Positions 28,166 to 36,569 of a stretch of 64,000 bases of DNA are shown piece after piece. This stretch comes from Tessaracoccus rhinocerotis (GTDB lineage: Bacteria; Actinomycetota; Actinomycetes; Propionibacteriales; Propionibacteriaceae). Positions within the stretch are counted from its first letter, which is position 1; every line of letters begins with the position of its first letter. Below the pieces are notes generated by a model that worked only from the letters and a program-made list of their open reading frames with translations, did not search any database and was not told where the DNA came from. Position numbers and translations under genes: made by a program. The DNA lies in NCBI RefSeq assembly GCF_007197885.1, contig NZ_VKKG01000006.1:287961-351960 (forward strand). The letters are read 5' to 3'.

Positions 28166-29356
28166 ATGGACAACGAGATGACACCTGAGACACCTGTACC
28201 GAACGCCTCGCCCGCCTGCGCAAGCGGAGAGCCCTACGCGAACGGGCCGCAGCACTACGACGCCGTGCTCCTGGCGGGTTTCGGTGGCCCGGAGGGCCAG
28301 GAGGACGTGATCCCGTTCCTGCGCAACGTCACGCGGGGACGCGGCATCCCGGACGAGCGTCTGGAGGAGGTTGCCAAGCACTACCGCCACTTCGGTGGCG
28401 TCAGCCCCATCAACGCCCAGAACCGGGCCCTCAAGTCGGCGCTCGAGGCCGAACTCGCCGCACGTGGGTTGGAACTGCCCGTGTACTGGGGGAATCGCAA
28501 CTGGGCGCCGTATCTTCCCGACGCCGTCCGGGACGCTGCCGACGCGGGGCACACCCGGCTCCTGGCGTTCGCGACCAGCGCCTACAGCTCCTTCTCCAGT
28601 TGCCGCCAGTACCGTGAGGACCTGGCCCGCGCGCTCGCCGAGACTGAATTGGGCAGCAAAGTCACCATCGACAAGATCCGCCAGTTCTTCGACCACCCGG
28701 GCTTCGTCGACTCGTACGTGGACAGCATCGTCGAATCACTGCTGGGCTTCATGGACGACGGCATCGAGGCCGTCGGCCTTCGCGTTCTGTTCGCCACCCA
28801 CTCGATCCCGGTCGAGGACGCGCAACGCTCCGGACCGCGGGACCGTGATTTCGGACCCGGCGGGGCGTACGCGGCGCAGCATCTCGCCGTGGCGGCCGCG
28901 GTGATGGAGCGGGTGGCGAGCCGGGATGCGCGGTTGAGCGCAATCGAGTGGGAGTTGGTCTACCAATCACGCTCCGGGCCTGCCTCCCAGCCGTGGCTGG
29001 AGCCGGACATCTGTGACCGCATCGAGCAGCTCCCGGCGGAGTCAGTCGAGGCGATCGTGATCTCCCCGATCGGTTTCGTGAGCGACCACATGGAGGTCCT
29101 GTGGGACCTGGACACCGAAGCCCTGGAGGCCGCTGAGGCGGCGGGTCTCCGCGCGGCAAGATCGGCGACGCCTGGTGTGGCACCTGCGTTCGTGTCCGGG
29201 ATCGTCGACCTGGTCCAGGAGCGGCTCGAGGGGACTGCTCCCGAGGATCGTCCTGCGGCCACGTCGATGGGCCCGTGGTTCGACGTCTGCCGACCGGGGT
29301 GTTGCGAGAACGTGCGGGCGGGGTTCAAGCCGGCGGTCGCCGGCGTCGCCCCCTGA
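28166..29356 (+). CDS. cpfC: Ferrochelatase (coproporphyrin III ferrochelatase type)
   Basis: 396 residues. It inserts Fe2+ into coproporphyrin III in the actinobacterial heme route. LLAGFGGPEGQEDV, HFGGVSPINAQN, the metal-ligand His in FATHSIP and LVYQSRSGPASQPWLEPD are conserved. The C-terminus carries DVCRPGCCENVR. With an upstream Cys this matches the [2Fe-2S] ligands known in actinobacterial ferrochelatases. The start is ATG 28166 or 28178; neither has a good SD. No other heme gene is adjacent. Confidence 0.93.
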   Translation: MDNEMTPETPVPNASPACASGEPYANGPQHYDAVLLAGFGGPEGQEDVIPFLRNVTRGRGIPDERLEEVAKHYRHFGGVSPINAQNRALKSALEAELAARGLELPVYWGNRNWAPYLPDAVRDAADAGHTRLLAFATSAYSSFSSCRQYREDLARALAETELGSKVTIDKIRQFFDHPGFVDSYVDSIVESLLGFMDDGIEAVGLRVLFATHSIPVEDAQRSGPRDRDFGPGGAYAAQHLAVAAAVMERVASRDARLSAIEWELVYQSRSGPASQPWLEPDICDRIEQLPAESVEAIVISPIGFVSDHMEVLWDLDTEALEAAEAAGLRAARSATPGVAPAFVSGIVDLVQERLEGTAPEDRPAATSMGPWFDVCRPGCCENVRAGFKPAVAGVAP

Positions 29357-29405
29357 GGGGGTCGACTGTGGGCCGAGGGCCCGCGACGGGTGGCAGTGAC
29401 CTGCG

Positions 29406-30272
29406 TCACTCCACCGCGTGCGGCAGCTTCACCTTCCCGGTGCCGCGACGCCCCGGCCGCGACGGCGGGGGCACGACGGGGCCGATGTCGCCGTCGGGCG
29501 CGATGTCGAGGTCGACTATGACGGGGGCATGGTCGCTCGGCAGCTTGCCCTTGCGCGCCTTGCGGTCCACCCAGGCGGCGGCGACCCTGTCGGCCACCGG
29601 CTGCGATGCGAGGACCAGGTCGATCCGCATGCCGTAGTCCTGGTGGAACATGCCGGCGCGGTAGTCCCAGTAGGAGAACAGCCTGTCGTGCTCCGGCCAG
29701 CGCGCGCGCAGGACGTCGACCAGTCCGAACCCCTCCACCCGCTGCCGCTCGGCGGCGGTGACATGGGTGTGGCCGGCGAACGCGGCGGGGTCGAACAGGT
29801 CCTGGTCGGAGGGGGCGATGTTGATGTCGCCGCAGAGCGCGACGTCGTCGGGTCCCTCGGCCACGACCTTCGCGAGCGCGTCGAGCCAGGCCAGCTTGTA
29901 CTCGTAGTGCGGGGAGTCCACCTCGCGCCCGTTCGGCACGTACAGCGAGTGCACGCGCACGCCGTCGCAGGTGGCGCTGAGAGCGCGCGCCTCGGTGCGG
30001 TCCTCGTAGTCGGGCTGCCCGGCGAAGTTGGCCTCGACGTCGTCCAGACCGACGCGCGAGAGCAGCGCCACGCCGTTGAACCCCCCCTGCCCGTGGTGGG
30101 CCACCTCGTAGCCGAGCTCGGTGAGCGTCCCGGAGAACAGGTCGTGGAATGCGGAGTCGGTGAGCTTGGTCTCCTGCAGGCACACGACGTCGGGCTTGCG
30201 CTCCTCGAGCCACGGCAGCAGCCGCGGCATCCGTTGCTTGGCCGAGTTCACGTTCCAGGTGGCGATCCTCAC
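29406..30272 (-). CDS. xthA: Exodeoxyribonuclease III
   Basis: 288 residues. AP endonuclease/3'-5' exonuclease of base-excision repair. IATWNVNSAKQR, LQETKL (metal Glu), GDINIAPSDQD, DYRAGMF and the final SDHAPV motif are all in place. An extra basic, Pro-rich tail of about 25 residues ends the protein. GTG 30272 is selected because the EEP fold starts at VRIATWN and TAGCCT lies 7 nt upstream, giving a leaderless start. Confidence 0.93.
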   Translation of the reverse strand: MRIATWNVNSAKQRMPRLLPWLEERKPDVVCLQETKLTDSAFHDLFSGTLTELGYEVAHHGQGGFNGVALLSRVGLDDVEANFAGQPDYEDRTEARALSATCDGVRVHSLYVPNGREVDSPHYEYKLAWLDALAKVVAEGPDDVALCGDINIAPSDQDLFDPAAFAGHTHVTAAERQRVEGFGLVDVLRARWPEHDRLFSYWDYRAGMFHQDYGMRIDLVLASQPVADRVAAAWVDRKARKGKLPSDHAPVIVDLDIAPDGDIGPVVPPPSRPGRRGTGKVKLPHAVE

Positions 30273-30279
30273 GTCTGCG

Positions 30280-30375
30280 AGGCTACCCCGAGTCCCGGTT
30301 TGCGGTTCGCCGGAGTGCTGGCTTCCGGCATCCTCCCACCGAACCTGTGGTGTGGGCGGGTGCGCGCCGTAGGCT
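30280..30375. promoter_or_regulatory. Divergent leaderless promoters (xthA / GNAT gene)
   Basis: Two -10 hexamers face opposite ways: TAGCCT on the minus strand (30280-30285, 7 nt before xthA GTG) and TAGGCT on the plus strand (30370-30375, 6 nt before the GNAT GTG). CCGGA...TCCGG forms a small inverted repeat between them. Confidence 0.5.
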
Positions 30376-30381
30376 TGGCGG

Positions 30382-31239
30382 GTGAACAAGTCGCGCCGCA
30401 GTTCGGGCAAGAAGTCGTCCCGCAACCCCGGGAAGGCGCCCGCATCGCGTGCGCTGACGGGCGTGCGCCTCACCGACGCACTGGTGGCGGGTTGGCGGCC
30501 GCTGCAGCGTTTCGAGGTGGCCGGGTTCGCGCTGTTCCGCTCCCACGGCGTCACCAAGCGCGCCAACAGCGCCGTCGCGCTGGACGCACCGGAGGACGAC
30601 GAGGCCCTGCTCGAGGCGATCGGCCGGGTCGAGCAACTGTGCGCGATGGCCGGTGACAAGGCCTGCTTCCGCGTGATGGGCGCCCACGGCCCCGCCCAGC
30701 TGGACGCGCTGCTCGCCGAGCGCGGCTACACCGTCGCCGGGGAGAGCACCATCTTGTCCCTTGCGCTCCCCGCCGCGCGCGAGTTCGTCCCGCACACCTC
30801 GGCCGAGATCCGCGCCGGGGAACTGGACGACGACTGGTTCGACGCCGCCTGGCAGCTCGCGCCCCGGGAGGGGGAGGGCGCAAAGGAGGCCACCCGCTCA
30901 ATCATGGCCGCGACGCCGGCCGTTCAGGTGATGCTGCGCCCGGGCGCGGACGCGGCCGAACCGTTGGAAATGCTCGCCGTCGGCCGGGCGGCGCTGGTGG
31001 AGGCAGGCAAGCAGAGCGTCGCCGTGCTGAACGTGATCACGGTCGCGCCGGAGCAGCGTCGGCAGGGTCTGGGACGGGCGGTGTCGGAGACGCTGCTGGC
31101 GGTCGCGGCCGCGCACGGCGTGGAGCGCGCGCTGCTGGAGGTCGAGCGGGACAACACGGCCGCGATCGCGCTCTACCGCGGCCTCGGGTTCGAGCCCTTG
31201 GGGGAGTACCACTACCGCGTGGCGCCCGGCGGGAACTGA
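30382..31239 (+). CDS. GNAT-family N-acetyltransferase
   Basis: 285 residues. The C-terminal GNAT core has NVITVAPEQRRQGLGRAV (acetyl-CoA pyrophosphate loop Q/RxxGxG/A) near 220, and LLEVERDNTAAIALYRGLGFE is motif B. The N-terminal 27 residues are very basic (KSRRSSGKKSSRNPGK) and the region between is a degenerate second GNAT-like half. The acceptor is unknown. GTG start, leaderless. Confidence 0.85.
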   Translation: MNKSRRSSGKKSSRNPGKAPASRALTGVRLTDALVAGWRPLQRFEVAGFALFRSHGVTKRANSAVALDAPEDDEALLEAIGRVEQLCAMAGDKACFRVMGAHGPAQLDALLAERGYTVAGESTILSLALPAAREFVPHTSAEIRAGELDDDWFDAAWQLAPREGEGAKEATRSIMAATPAVQVMLRPGADAAEPLEMLAVGRAALVEAGKQSVAVLNVITVAPEQRRQGLGRAVSETLLAVAAAHGVERALLEVERDNTAAIALYRGLGFEPLGEYHYRVAPGGN

Positions 31240-31278
31240 CCGGGGTCCAGAGGGGATTGCGGCCCGTACGATGTGCCC

Positions 31279-31701
31279 ATGAGCGAACAGAAGACCGTCC
31301 CCACCGACGCGGACGTGCAGGCCTTCCTCGAGACCGCCACCCCGGCCAGGCGCCGCGACGACGGCCTCCGGGTGGCGGAGATCTTCCGCGACGTGACCGG
31401 CACGGAACCGGTGATGTGGGGACCGACCATGGTGGGCTACGGCAGCTACCGCTACGTCTCGCCCAACGGTCGGACCAAGGGCGAATGGCCCAAGGTGGGC
31501 TTCTCGCCCCGCAAGGCGCAACTGGTGATGTACGGGCTCAAGGACCTCCCGGAGGGCGCCGCGCTCCTGCCCGAGCTGGGCGGCTACACCGAGGGCGCCG
31601 GCTGCGTCTACGTGAAGAAGCTCGACGACGTGGACCTGGACGTGCTGCGTCGGCTGGTGGCCATCGGGTGGTCCCGCACCGACGACCCCGAGCCCAGCTG
31701 A
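31279..31701 (+). CDS. DUF1801 (YdhG-like) protein
   Basis: 140 residues. TPARRRDDGLRVAEIFRDVTG, WGPTMVGYGSYRY and GFSPRKAQLVMYG are typical of DUF1801. The fold is small and cytosolic and its function is unsettled. TACGAT lies 6 nt before the ATG (leaderless). Followed 11 bp later by the lipoate-ligase-like gene, so co-transcription is likely. Confidence 0.85.
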   Translation: MSEQKTVPTDADVQAFLETATPARRRDDGLRVAEIFRDVTGTEPVMWGPTMVGYGSYRYVSPNGRTKGEWPKVGFSPRKAQLVMYGLKDLPEGAALLPELGGYTEGAGCVYVKKLDDVDLDVLRRLVAIGWSRTDDPEPS

Positions 31702-31712
31702 CCGCCCCGGGA

Positions 31713-32456
31713 ATGGACCTGCTGCTGGGACGCGTCGCCGACGCCGACCCCGCCCTCGAGATGGCCGCCACCACCGCGCTGCTGCGCCGGGTTGCCGACG
31801 GGGGCGTGGACTCGGCGCTGCGGGTGTTCCGGCCGACGCCGATGGTGGCGTTCGGGCGCCGCGACGCCAACCGCCCCGGCTTCCCCGCCGCCGCCCAGGC
31901 ATGTCGGGAGGCGGGATTCACGCCCGTGGTGCGCGCGTCCGGCGGCCGCGCCGTCGCCTGCACGTCGAGCACCATCGTGCTGGACCACGTGCAGCACGAC
32001 CCCACCTCGCCCGGCGGCATGGAGGCCCGCTTCCAGGACTTCGGCGCGATGCTCGCCGACGTACTGGCTGACTTCGGCATCGACGCCCGCGTGGGCGAGG
32101 TGCCCGGTGAGTACTGCGCCGGCGCGCACTCCGTCAACGCCGGCGGCACGGTCAAGCTGATTGGTACCGCCCAGCGGATGGTGCGCCACGCCTGGCTGTT
32201 CAGCTCCGTGGTGATCTTTGACGACGCCGCCCGGCTGCGGCCGCTGCTGGCCGACGTCTACGCCGCGCTCGAGCTGCCGTTCGACCCCGCATCAGTGGGC
32301 GCCGTCGCCACCGAAGCGCCAAGGACCACCCTCGACGTCCTGGAGCAGGCCTTCATCGGCGCCTACGACGACCGCTTCGGTCTGGTGGAGTCGCGCCCGG
32401 ACGAGGCGCTCCTGGCCGCGGCCCGTGCCTTGGTCCCGGACCACGTGGGCCCGTAG
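31713..32456 (+). CDS. Lipoate-protein ligase A / octanoyltransferase-like protein
   Basis: 247 residues, one BPL_LplA_LipB domain. It has FGRRDANRPGF (the family FGR..n), RASGGRAVACTSSTIVLD (RxxGGgav loop) and the catalytic-type lysine in VKLIGTAQRM. There is no C-terminal accessory domain of classical LplA, so it resembles LipM/LipL-type transferases or a diverged ligase. It acts on lipoyl domains or the glycine-cleavage H protein in relatives; the substrate here is not known. Confidence 0.75.
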   Translation: MDLLLGRVADADPALEMAATTALLRRVADGGVDSALRVFRPTPMVAFGRRDANRPGFPAAAQACREAGFTPVVRASGGRAVACTSSTIVLDHVQHDPTSPGGMEARFQDFGAMLADVLADFGIDARVGEVPGEYCAGAHSVNAGGTVKLIGTAQRMVRHAWLFSSVVIFDDAARLRPLLADVYAALELPFDPASVGAVATEAPRTTLDVLEQAFIGAYDDRFGLVESRPDEALLAAARALVPDHVGP

Positions 32457-32680
32457 GCGCCTCTCCAGTCTCCCTGGTGTGCGAGCGGCAGCGAGCCTCG
32501 AAGGGCTCGGCGGCTCCAGTGCCTCGAAATCGCTTTCCGCTCACGCTGGTCACCACCCCTCCCAGAGCCGCCGGCCCCGCCACTCCCCGGGCGGCCCGAA
32601 CGCCCGCGACAAGGGGGTGACTCCCTCCCCTGAAACAATGGCGCAGCCACGAATGACGTCTTCCCCCAAGAAGGAACTCT

Positions 32681-33979
32681 GTGACTCAGCACCCCCAGGG
32701 CCCCGGCAACGGGCCCGGAACCCAGCCCGACGGACGCCCGGACTTCCCCCAGTCAGGCGCTCCCCAGCAGCCGGGACCGCAGTTCCGGCCGGCCCCGGAA
32801 CCGCCCACGACCCCATCGCGTCAGAGCGGCCCGCAGTTCCAGGAGGCGCCCCGGCACCGGCCGGGCCCGCCGCCGGGCCAGGGCCCGCAGTTCCAGGCCG
32901 CGCCGCAGGGTCAGGGCCCGCAGTTCCAGCAGGGCCAGGAGTACCAACCCCAGCATTACGGCCAGCAGCCCTACCCGCAGCGCCCGGGAGCCCCGGCGCC
33001 CGGGCGCCGGAACCGAACGTGGCTGACGGTCGGCATCATCGTTGTGGTGGTCGCGCTCCTCGCGGGAGGTTGGGCGCTGTTCGGGCGTGACCTGCTTGCG
33101 GGGGAGGAGCCCACCGACGAGGTCACGGAGTCCACCGAAGGCGAGGTCCCCCAGGGCGATCTGCCGGAGAATCCGGTCATCGACGCCCCTGAGGTCATCG
33201 ATGAGGTGGCGGAGGCCGCGGGGCTGACCTGCCACGACGAGGCATCCACCGGCGTGCAGATCAAGGGCTGCTACCTGCACGACCCGGGTCATCTCGTCAC
33301 GCTGCGCTTCCGTATCAATGAGGACGCGGAGATCGACAAGCTCTCGCTCACCCTCCTGCACAACGACACCACGCCCGAGCAGCGCTCCCAGGAACTGGTG
33401 GCCCTCGTCGACCCGATCCTGCCGACGCTGCCCATCTCCGACGCGGACCGTGAGGCGTTCCTCGCCGCCATCACCGGCACGGAGACCAACGTCGACGGCG
33501 AGACCGAGTGGCGCGAGGACCTCACCGGCCGCTTCAGCTACCGCTTCGGTGCCGACACCAGCAGCCTCGACATCGGCAACTCGTCGACGGACTTCATGGC
33601 CGCCATCCCGCTGTCCGACGACCCGGCCGGCGTCATTGCCGGCCTCGAGGAGCTGGACTGGCTCTGTGAGGACGAGGACGCCACCTTCACGTGCGAAGGC
33701 CCGGGCCGCGGCACCATCATGGGCGCAGTCTCCACCGCGGGGCAGGACGAGCCGAAGCTCACCGGCTTCACCGTCTGGTTCGACGGCCAGGAGCCCCTCG
33801 CGGACGAGCCCCGGATGCTGGACGCCTACGCGGTGCTCGCGGCCTCGGGCGACAAGGGCGAGGCGCTCGCCGTCGGCCTGCGGATGCTGTGCGAGGGGGA
33901 GAAGCAGTTCTTCAACTCCGACGCCCAGTTCTACCGCGGCGACGCCTACTACGAGGTCAAGGGCGTCCAGTTCAACTGA
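32681..33979 (+). CDS. Membrane-anchored protein with PQFQ repeats
   Basis: 432 residues. The first 110 are Pro/Gln/Gly-rich with four copies of GPQFQ/GPQFR, a low-complexity cytoplasmic tail common in actinobacterial envelope proteins. One membrane helix follows (TWLTVGIIVVVVALLAGGWALF). An acidic linker then leads to an external domain of about 270 residues with paired Cys (TCHDE...IKGCYLHD and WLCEDEDATFTCEG) that looks duplicated. No family recognised. GTG start with AAGGA upstream. Confidence 0.75.
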   Translation: MTQHPQGPGNGPGTQPDGRPDFPQSGAPQQPGPQFRPAPEPPTTPSRQSGPQFQEAPRHRPGPPPGQGPQFQAAPQGQGPQFQQGQEYQPQHYGQQPYPQRPGAPAPGRRNRTWLTVGIIVVVVALLAGGWALFGRDLLAGEEPTDEVTESTEGEVPQGDLPENPVIDAPEVIDEVAEAAGLTCHDEASTGVQIKGCYLHDPGHLVTLRFRINEDAEIDKLSLTLLHNDTTPEQRSQELVALVDPILPTLPISDADREAFLAAITGTETNVDGETEWREDLTGRFSYRFGADTSSLDIGNSSTDFMAAIPLSDDPAGVIAGLEELDWLCEDEDATFTCEGPGRGTIMGAVSTAGQDEPKLTGFTVWFDGQEPLADEPRMLDAYAVLAASGDKGEALAVGLRMLCEGEKQFFNSDAQFYRGDAYYEVKGVQFN

Positions 33980-33993
33980 GCACCCCACAGTGA

Positions 33994-34086
33994 CGGCGTA
34001 GAAGTTCAAGACCCGCTACGGCACCGTCAGCTTCGACGACGTGGCCACACTCGACGACGGCGCGATGTGGGGCGTGTCGTTCGCCA
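33994..34086 (+). pseudogene. Fragment of a DUF1801 gene, duplicate of 38042-38479
   Basis: About 92 bp matches 38324-38415 at roughly 80 positions and still reads KFKTRYGTVSFDD.ATLDDGAMW.VSFA. A TCG codon has become TAG just before the block. Nothing of the 5' or 3' part of the gene is present. The opposite strand is used as the 3' end of the MFS gene. Confidence 0.75.
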
Positions 34087-35323
34087 TCGCCCGGCGCCCG
34101 GCCGGGAGGGTGACGGCGGCCACGGCCACCGCGAGCATCAGGGAGCCGGCCACCACGAGGAGCGTCTGCACCTCGAACCGGTCCGCCAGGGGCCCGAAGA
34201 TCCCGACGCCCAGCGGCATGGCCAAGGCCATCACGATCCCCATGAACCCGAACACGCGCCCCTGCATCCCGGGCTCCACGGACTCCTGGATCAGGGTCAT
34301 CGACGGGGTCGAGAAGTAGGGGACGTTGAACCCGACGGCGAACATGAACGCCGCCAACACCCAGACGTTCGGGCTCAGGCCGGTGCCGAGGGTGAACACG
34401 CCGAACGCGACCGAGGTGACCACGATCATCGCCACCCGGTTGCGGCTCCCCGCCCAGACGGAGATGAGCAGCCCCGCGGCCAGCATCCCGACGCTGAACG
34501 CGAGCTCCACCGCGGCGAGCAACCACACGTCGTCGCCGAAGCGTCTGGTCACCAGCAACGGCATCAGTGACGACGGCGCGGCCGCCAGCACGTAGACCAG
34601 GGCGAACAGCAGCAGCAACCACCGGATGAACTCGTGCCCGGCGATGTAGCGCACGCCGGCGACGAGGTCCCCGAAGTAGGAGGCAGGCTCTTCGGTGCGC
34701 TCCACCGTGGGGACCCGCACCAGCAGCACCAACCCGATGCCGATCACTGCGGTGACGACGTCGACGAGGAAGATGCCGATGATGGACAGGTTCGCGTACA
34801 CCACGGCCGCCAGTGCGGGTGCCACGAGCATCATCGCCGACTGGATGGTGGCGTTGATGCCGTTGACGCGCATCAGCTGGTCGCCCGGTGTGATCTGGGG
34901 GACCATCGCGGACACTGCCGGCAGCTGGATCCCCGCGCCCACCGAGCGGACCGCGAGCGTGGCGTAGACCAGCCACAGTCCGTCGTGCCCGGCAAGCATC
35001 AGCAGCGCGAGCCCCAGGGTGGAGGCGGCGATGCTCGCGTCGGCCGCCACCAGCAGGAGTTTGCGGTTCATCCGGTCCGCCCAGACGCCGCCGAAGACGG
35101 AGACCACCGCCTGCGGCAGGAACCCGAAGACGCCGGCGAGCGCGAGCACCAGTCCCGAGCCGGTCTCGAGCGTGAGGTGCCACATGATGGCGTACTGCAC
35201 CAGCATCGAGCCGAACAGCGACGCCGTCTGGCCGGACAGGAACAGCACCACCTGGCGGCGCCAAGGCGTCGTCGCCTCCCCCTGGGCGGGGGAGGCGACG
35301 ACGGAGGTGTCCGTGTTGGTCAT
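34016..35323 (-). CDS. MFS transporter (macrolide-efflux-like) with a foreign C-terminal tail
   Basis: 435 residues with about 12 membrane segments. It has FLSGQTASLFGSMLVQYAIMWHL, GGVWADRMNRK (loop 2-3 motif), GNRVNGINATIQSAMMLVAPALAA-like helix 5 and NVPYFSTPSMTLIQESVEPGMQGRVFG, typical of the MefA-like MFS group exporting drugs or lipophilic compounds. The last 21 or so residues are antisense to a DUF1801 fragment, so the native tail has been replaced. ATG 35323 has SD GCAGGAGGG and overlaps the small membrane gene (ATGA). Confidence 0.88.
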   Translation of the reverse strand: MTNTDTSVVASPAQGEATTPWRRQVVLFLSGQTASLFGSMLVQYAIMWHLTLETGSGLVLALAGVFGFLPQAVVSVFGGVWADRMNRKLLLVAADASIAASTLGLALLMLAGHDGLWLVYATLAVRSVGAGIQLPAVSAMVPQITPGDQLMRVNGINATIQSAMMLVAPALAAVVYANLSIIGIFLVDVVTAVIGIGLVLLVRVPTVERTEEPASYFGDLVAGVRYIAGHEFIRWLLLLFALVYVLAAAPSSLMPLLVTRRFGDDVWLLAAVELAFSVGMLAAGLLISVWAGSRNRVAMIVVTSVAFGVFTLGTGLSPNVWVLAAFMFAVGFNVPYFSTPSMTLIQESVEPGMQGRVFGFMGIVMALAMPLGVGIFGPLADRFEVQTLLVVAGSLMLAVAVAAVTLPAGRRAMANDTPHIAPSSSVATSSKLTVP

Positions 35324-35808
35324 CGGGTCCCTCCTGCGGTGTCGCTGCGGGCGCGCCCGCGCCACAGCTGGACGACGGCCAGCGCGCCGGCCACCACCGG
35401 CAGCACCTGGAGCCAGCCCAGGACGGGTGCCAGGCCGACGTCGCCGGATGTGTCGACGACGCCCAGGCCACCCGCCGCGATGCCGGCGCCGGCCACGAGG
35501 GCGACGGTGGCCAGCACCGGTGCCCAGTGCTTGCCGGCGCGAACGGCCCAGGCCGTCACCACCCACCCGGCGGCACCGACGAGGCCGACGACGGCGAGGA
35601 TCACGAGGTAGGCCGTCGTGGCCGCCCCGATCTCCGTGGCCGAGTAGCCCGGGTAGGAGGCCGCCAGGTGTTCAGCCATGAAGCCGGTGGTGGCGGCGTC
35701 GACGAACGGGTAGATCGTGGCCACCGCCGTCAGCAGCAGTCCGGCCCAGAGGAAGGGCTGGACAGCCGGGCGGTTGGTGAGGCCCTGCGTGGATGCGTGT
35801 GTGGTCAT
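35320..35808 (-). CDS. Small four-helix membrane protein, unknown
   Basis: 162 residues. Four hydrophobic helices of about 20-25 residues, starting FLWAGLLLTAVATIYPFVD. It resembles unnamed actinobacterial proteins encoded upstream of MFS pumps under TetR control. SD AGAAGGGA precedes the ATG. It is the first gene of the two-gene efflux operon, divergent from the TetR gene. Confidence 0.75.
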   Translation of the reverse strand: MTTHASTQGLTNRPAVQPFLWAGLLLTAVATIYPFVDAATTGFMAEHLAASYPGYSATEIGAATTAYLVILAVVGLVGAAGWVVTAWAVRAGKHWAPVLATVALVAGAGIAAGGLGVVDTSGDVGLAPVLGWLQVLPVVAGALAVVQLWRGRARSDTAGGTR

Positions 35809-35850
35809 GTCAGTTCCCTTCTGCGTTACGCACTTCCGTTCTGAAAGTGA

Positions 35851-35861
35851 CTGTCAGACAG
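35851..35861. promoter_or_regulatory. Operator candidate for the TetR/efflux locus
   Basis: CTGTC-a-GACAG is a perfect 11-bp palindrome in the 105-bp space between divergent TetR and membrane/MFS genes. Confidence 0.5.
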
Positions 35862-35913
35862 AGAGCTACTGTATACACGGAAGAGGCTCGCTCCAAACTG
35901 GTAGGGTCGGGGC

Positions 35914-36498
35914 ATGGCAGGACTGAGGCAGCAGTGGCGTCGGGACGCGATGCGCGTCATCCAGGACAAGGCCCTCGATCTGTTCGACGAGCGCGGCTTC
36001 GCGGCCGTCACCATCGAGGAGATCGCGGCGGCCGCGGAGGTGTCGGCGTCGTCGATCTACCGGTACTTCGGCACCAAGGAGCGGCTGCTCGCCGCGGACG
36101 AGTTCGAGACGATGAGTGCCGAACGGCTGGCCGAGATCCTGGACCCGGCCGATCCGGTGGGGAGCCTCGTGGCCGCGGTCGAGCGCTACGAGTCACCTGG
36201 CGACGGCGCGGCCGACGCCGGCGCTGCAGCGCGCCGGATCCGGTACTTCTTCACCGAGCCCTCCGTGCGGGCCGCCGCTCTGGCGACGCTGGACCGCGCG
36301 GCGGAGCAGATCGCACCAACCTTTGAGGAACACGGCATGACCGCAGCGCAGGCGCGCGTGGCAGCCAACGCCCTCACGTTCGGCTACTTCGCCGCCCTCG
36401 AGACGTGGCACACTGACGGTGGTGTGCGCCCCATCGCCCACTACGTCGAGGAGGGCCTACGGCCGTTGCGCGCAATTTGGGCCGGCACCACCGGTTGA
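35914..36498 (+). CDS. TetR-family regulator
   Basis: 194 residues. HTH: FAAVTIEEIAAAAEVSASSIYRYFGTKERLL (about 27-58); helical ligand domain after. TAGGGT lies 6 nt before the ATG (leaderless). Its divergent position implies control of the membrane/MFS operon, presumably induced by the pump substrate. Confidence 0.92.
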   Translation: MAGLRQQWRRDAMRVIQDKALDLFDERGFAAVTIEEIAAAAEVSASSIYRYFGTKERLLAADEFETMSAERLAEILDPADPVGSLVAAVERYESPGDGAADAGAAARRIRYFFTEPSVRAAALATLDRAAEQIAPTFEEHGMTAAQARVAANALTFGYFAALETWHTDGGVRPIAHYVEEGLRPLRAIWAGTTG

Positions 36499-36516
36499 GT
36501 TGTGCGCTCCGTGCGT

Positions 36517-36542
36517 GTCGAGACCTCACCTTTGGTCTCGAC
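36517..36542. terminator. Hairpin after the TetR gene
   Basis: GTCGAGACC and GGTCTCGAC form a perfect 9-bp stem with an 8-nt loop 19 bp after the stop. The stem sequence equals the outer arm of the dispersed palindromic repeat family. Confidence 0.6.
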
Positions 36543-36569
36543 CGAGCCGCGGGATGGCAGACTTGTGCG

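Noticed and set aside
32526..32537. GAAATCGCTTTC as LacI operator
   Set aside because: Symmetric but short, 145 bp from the next gene, and without partner regulator or second copy nearby.
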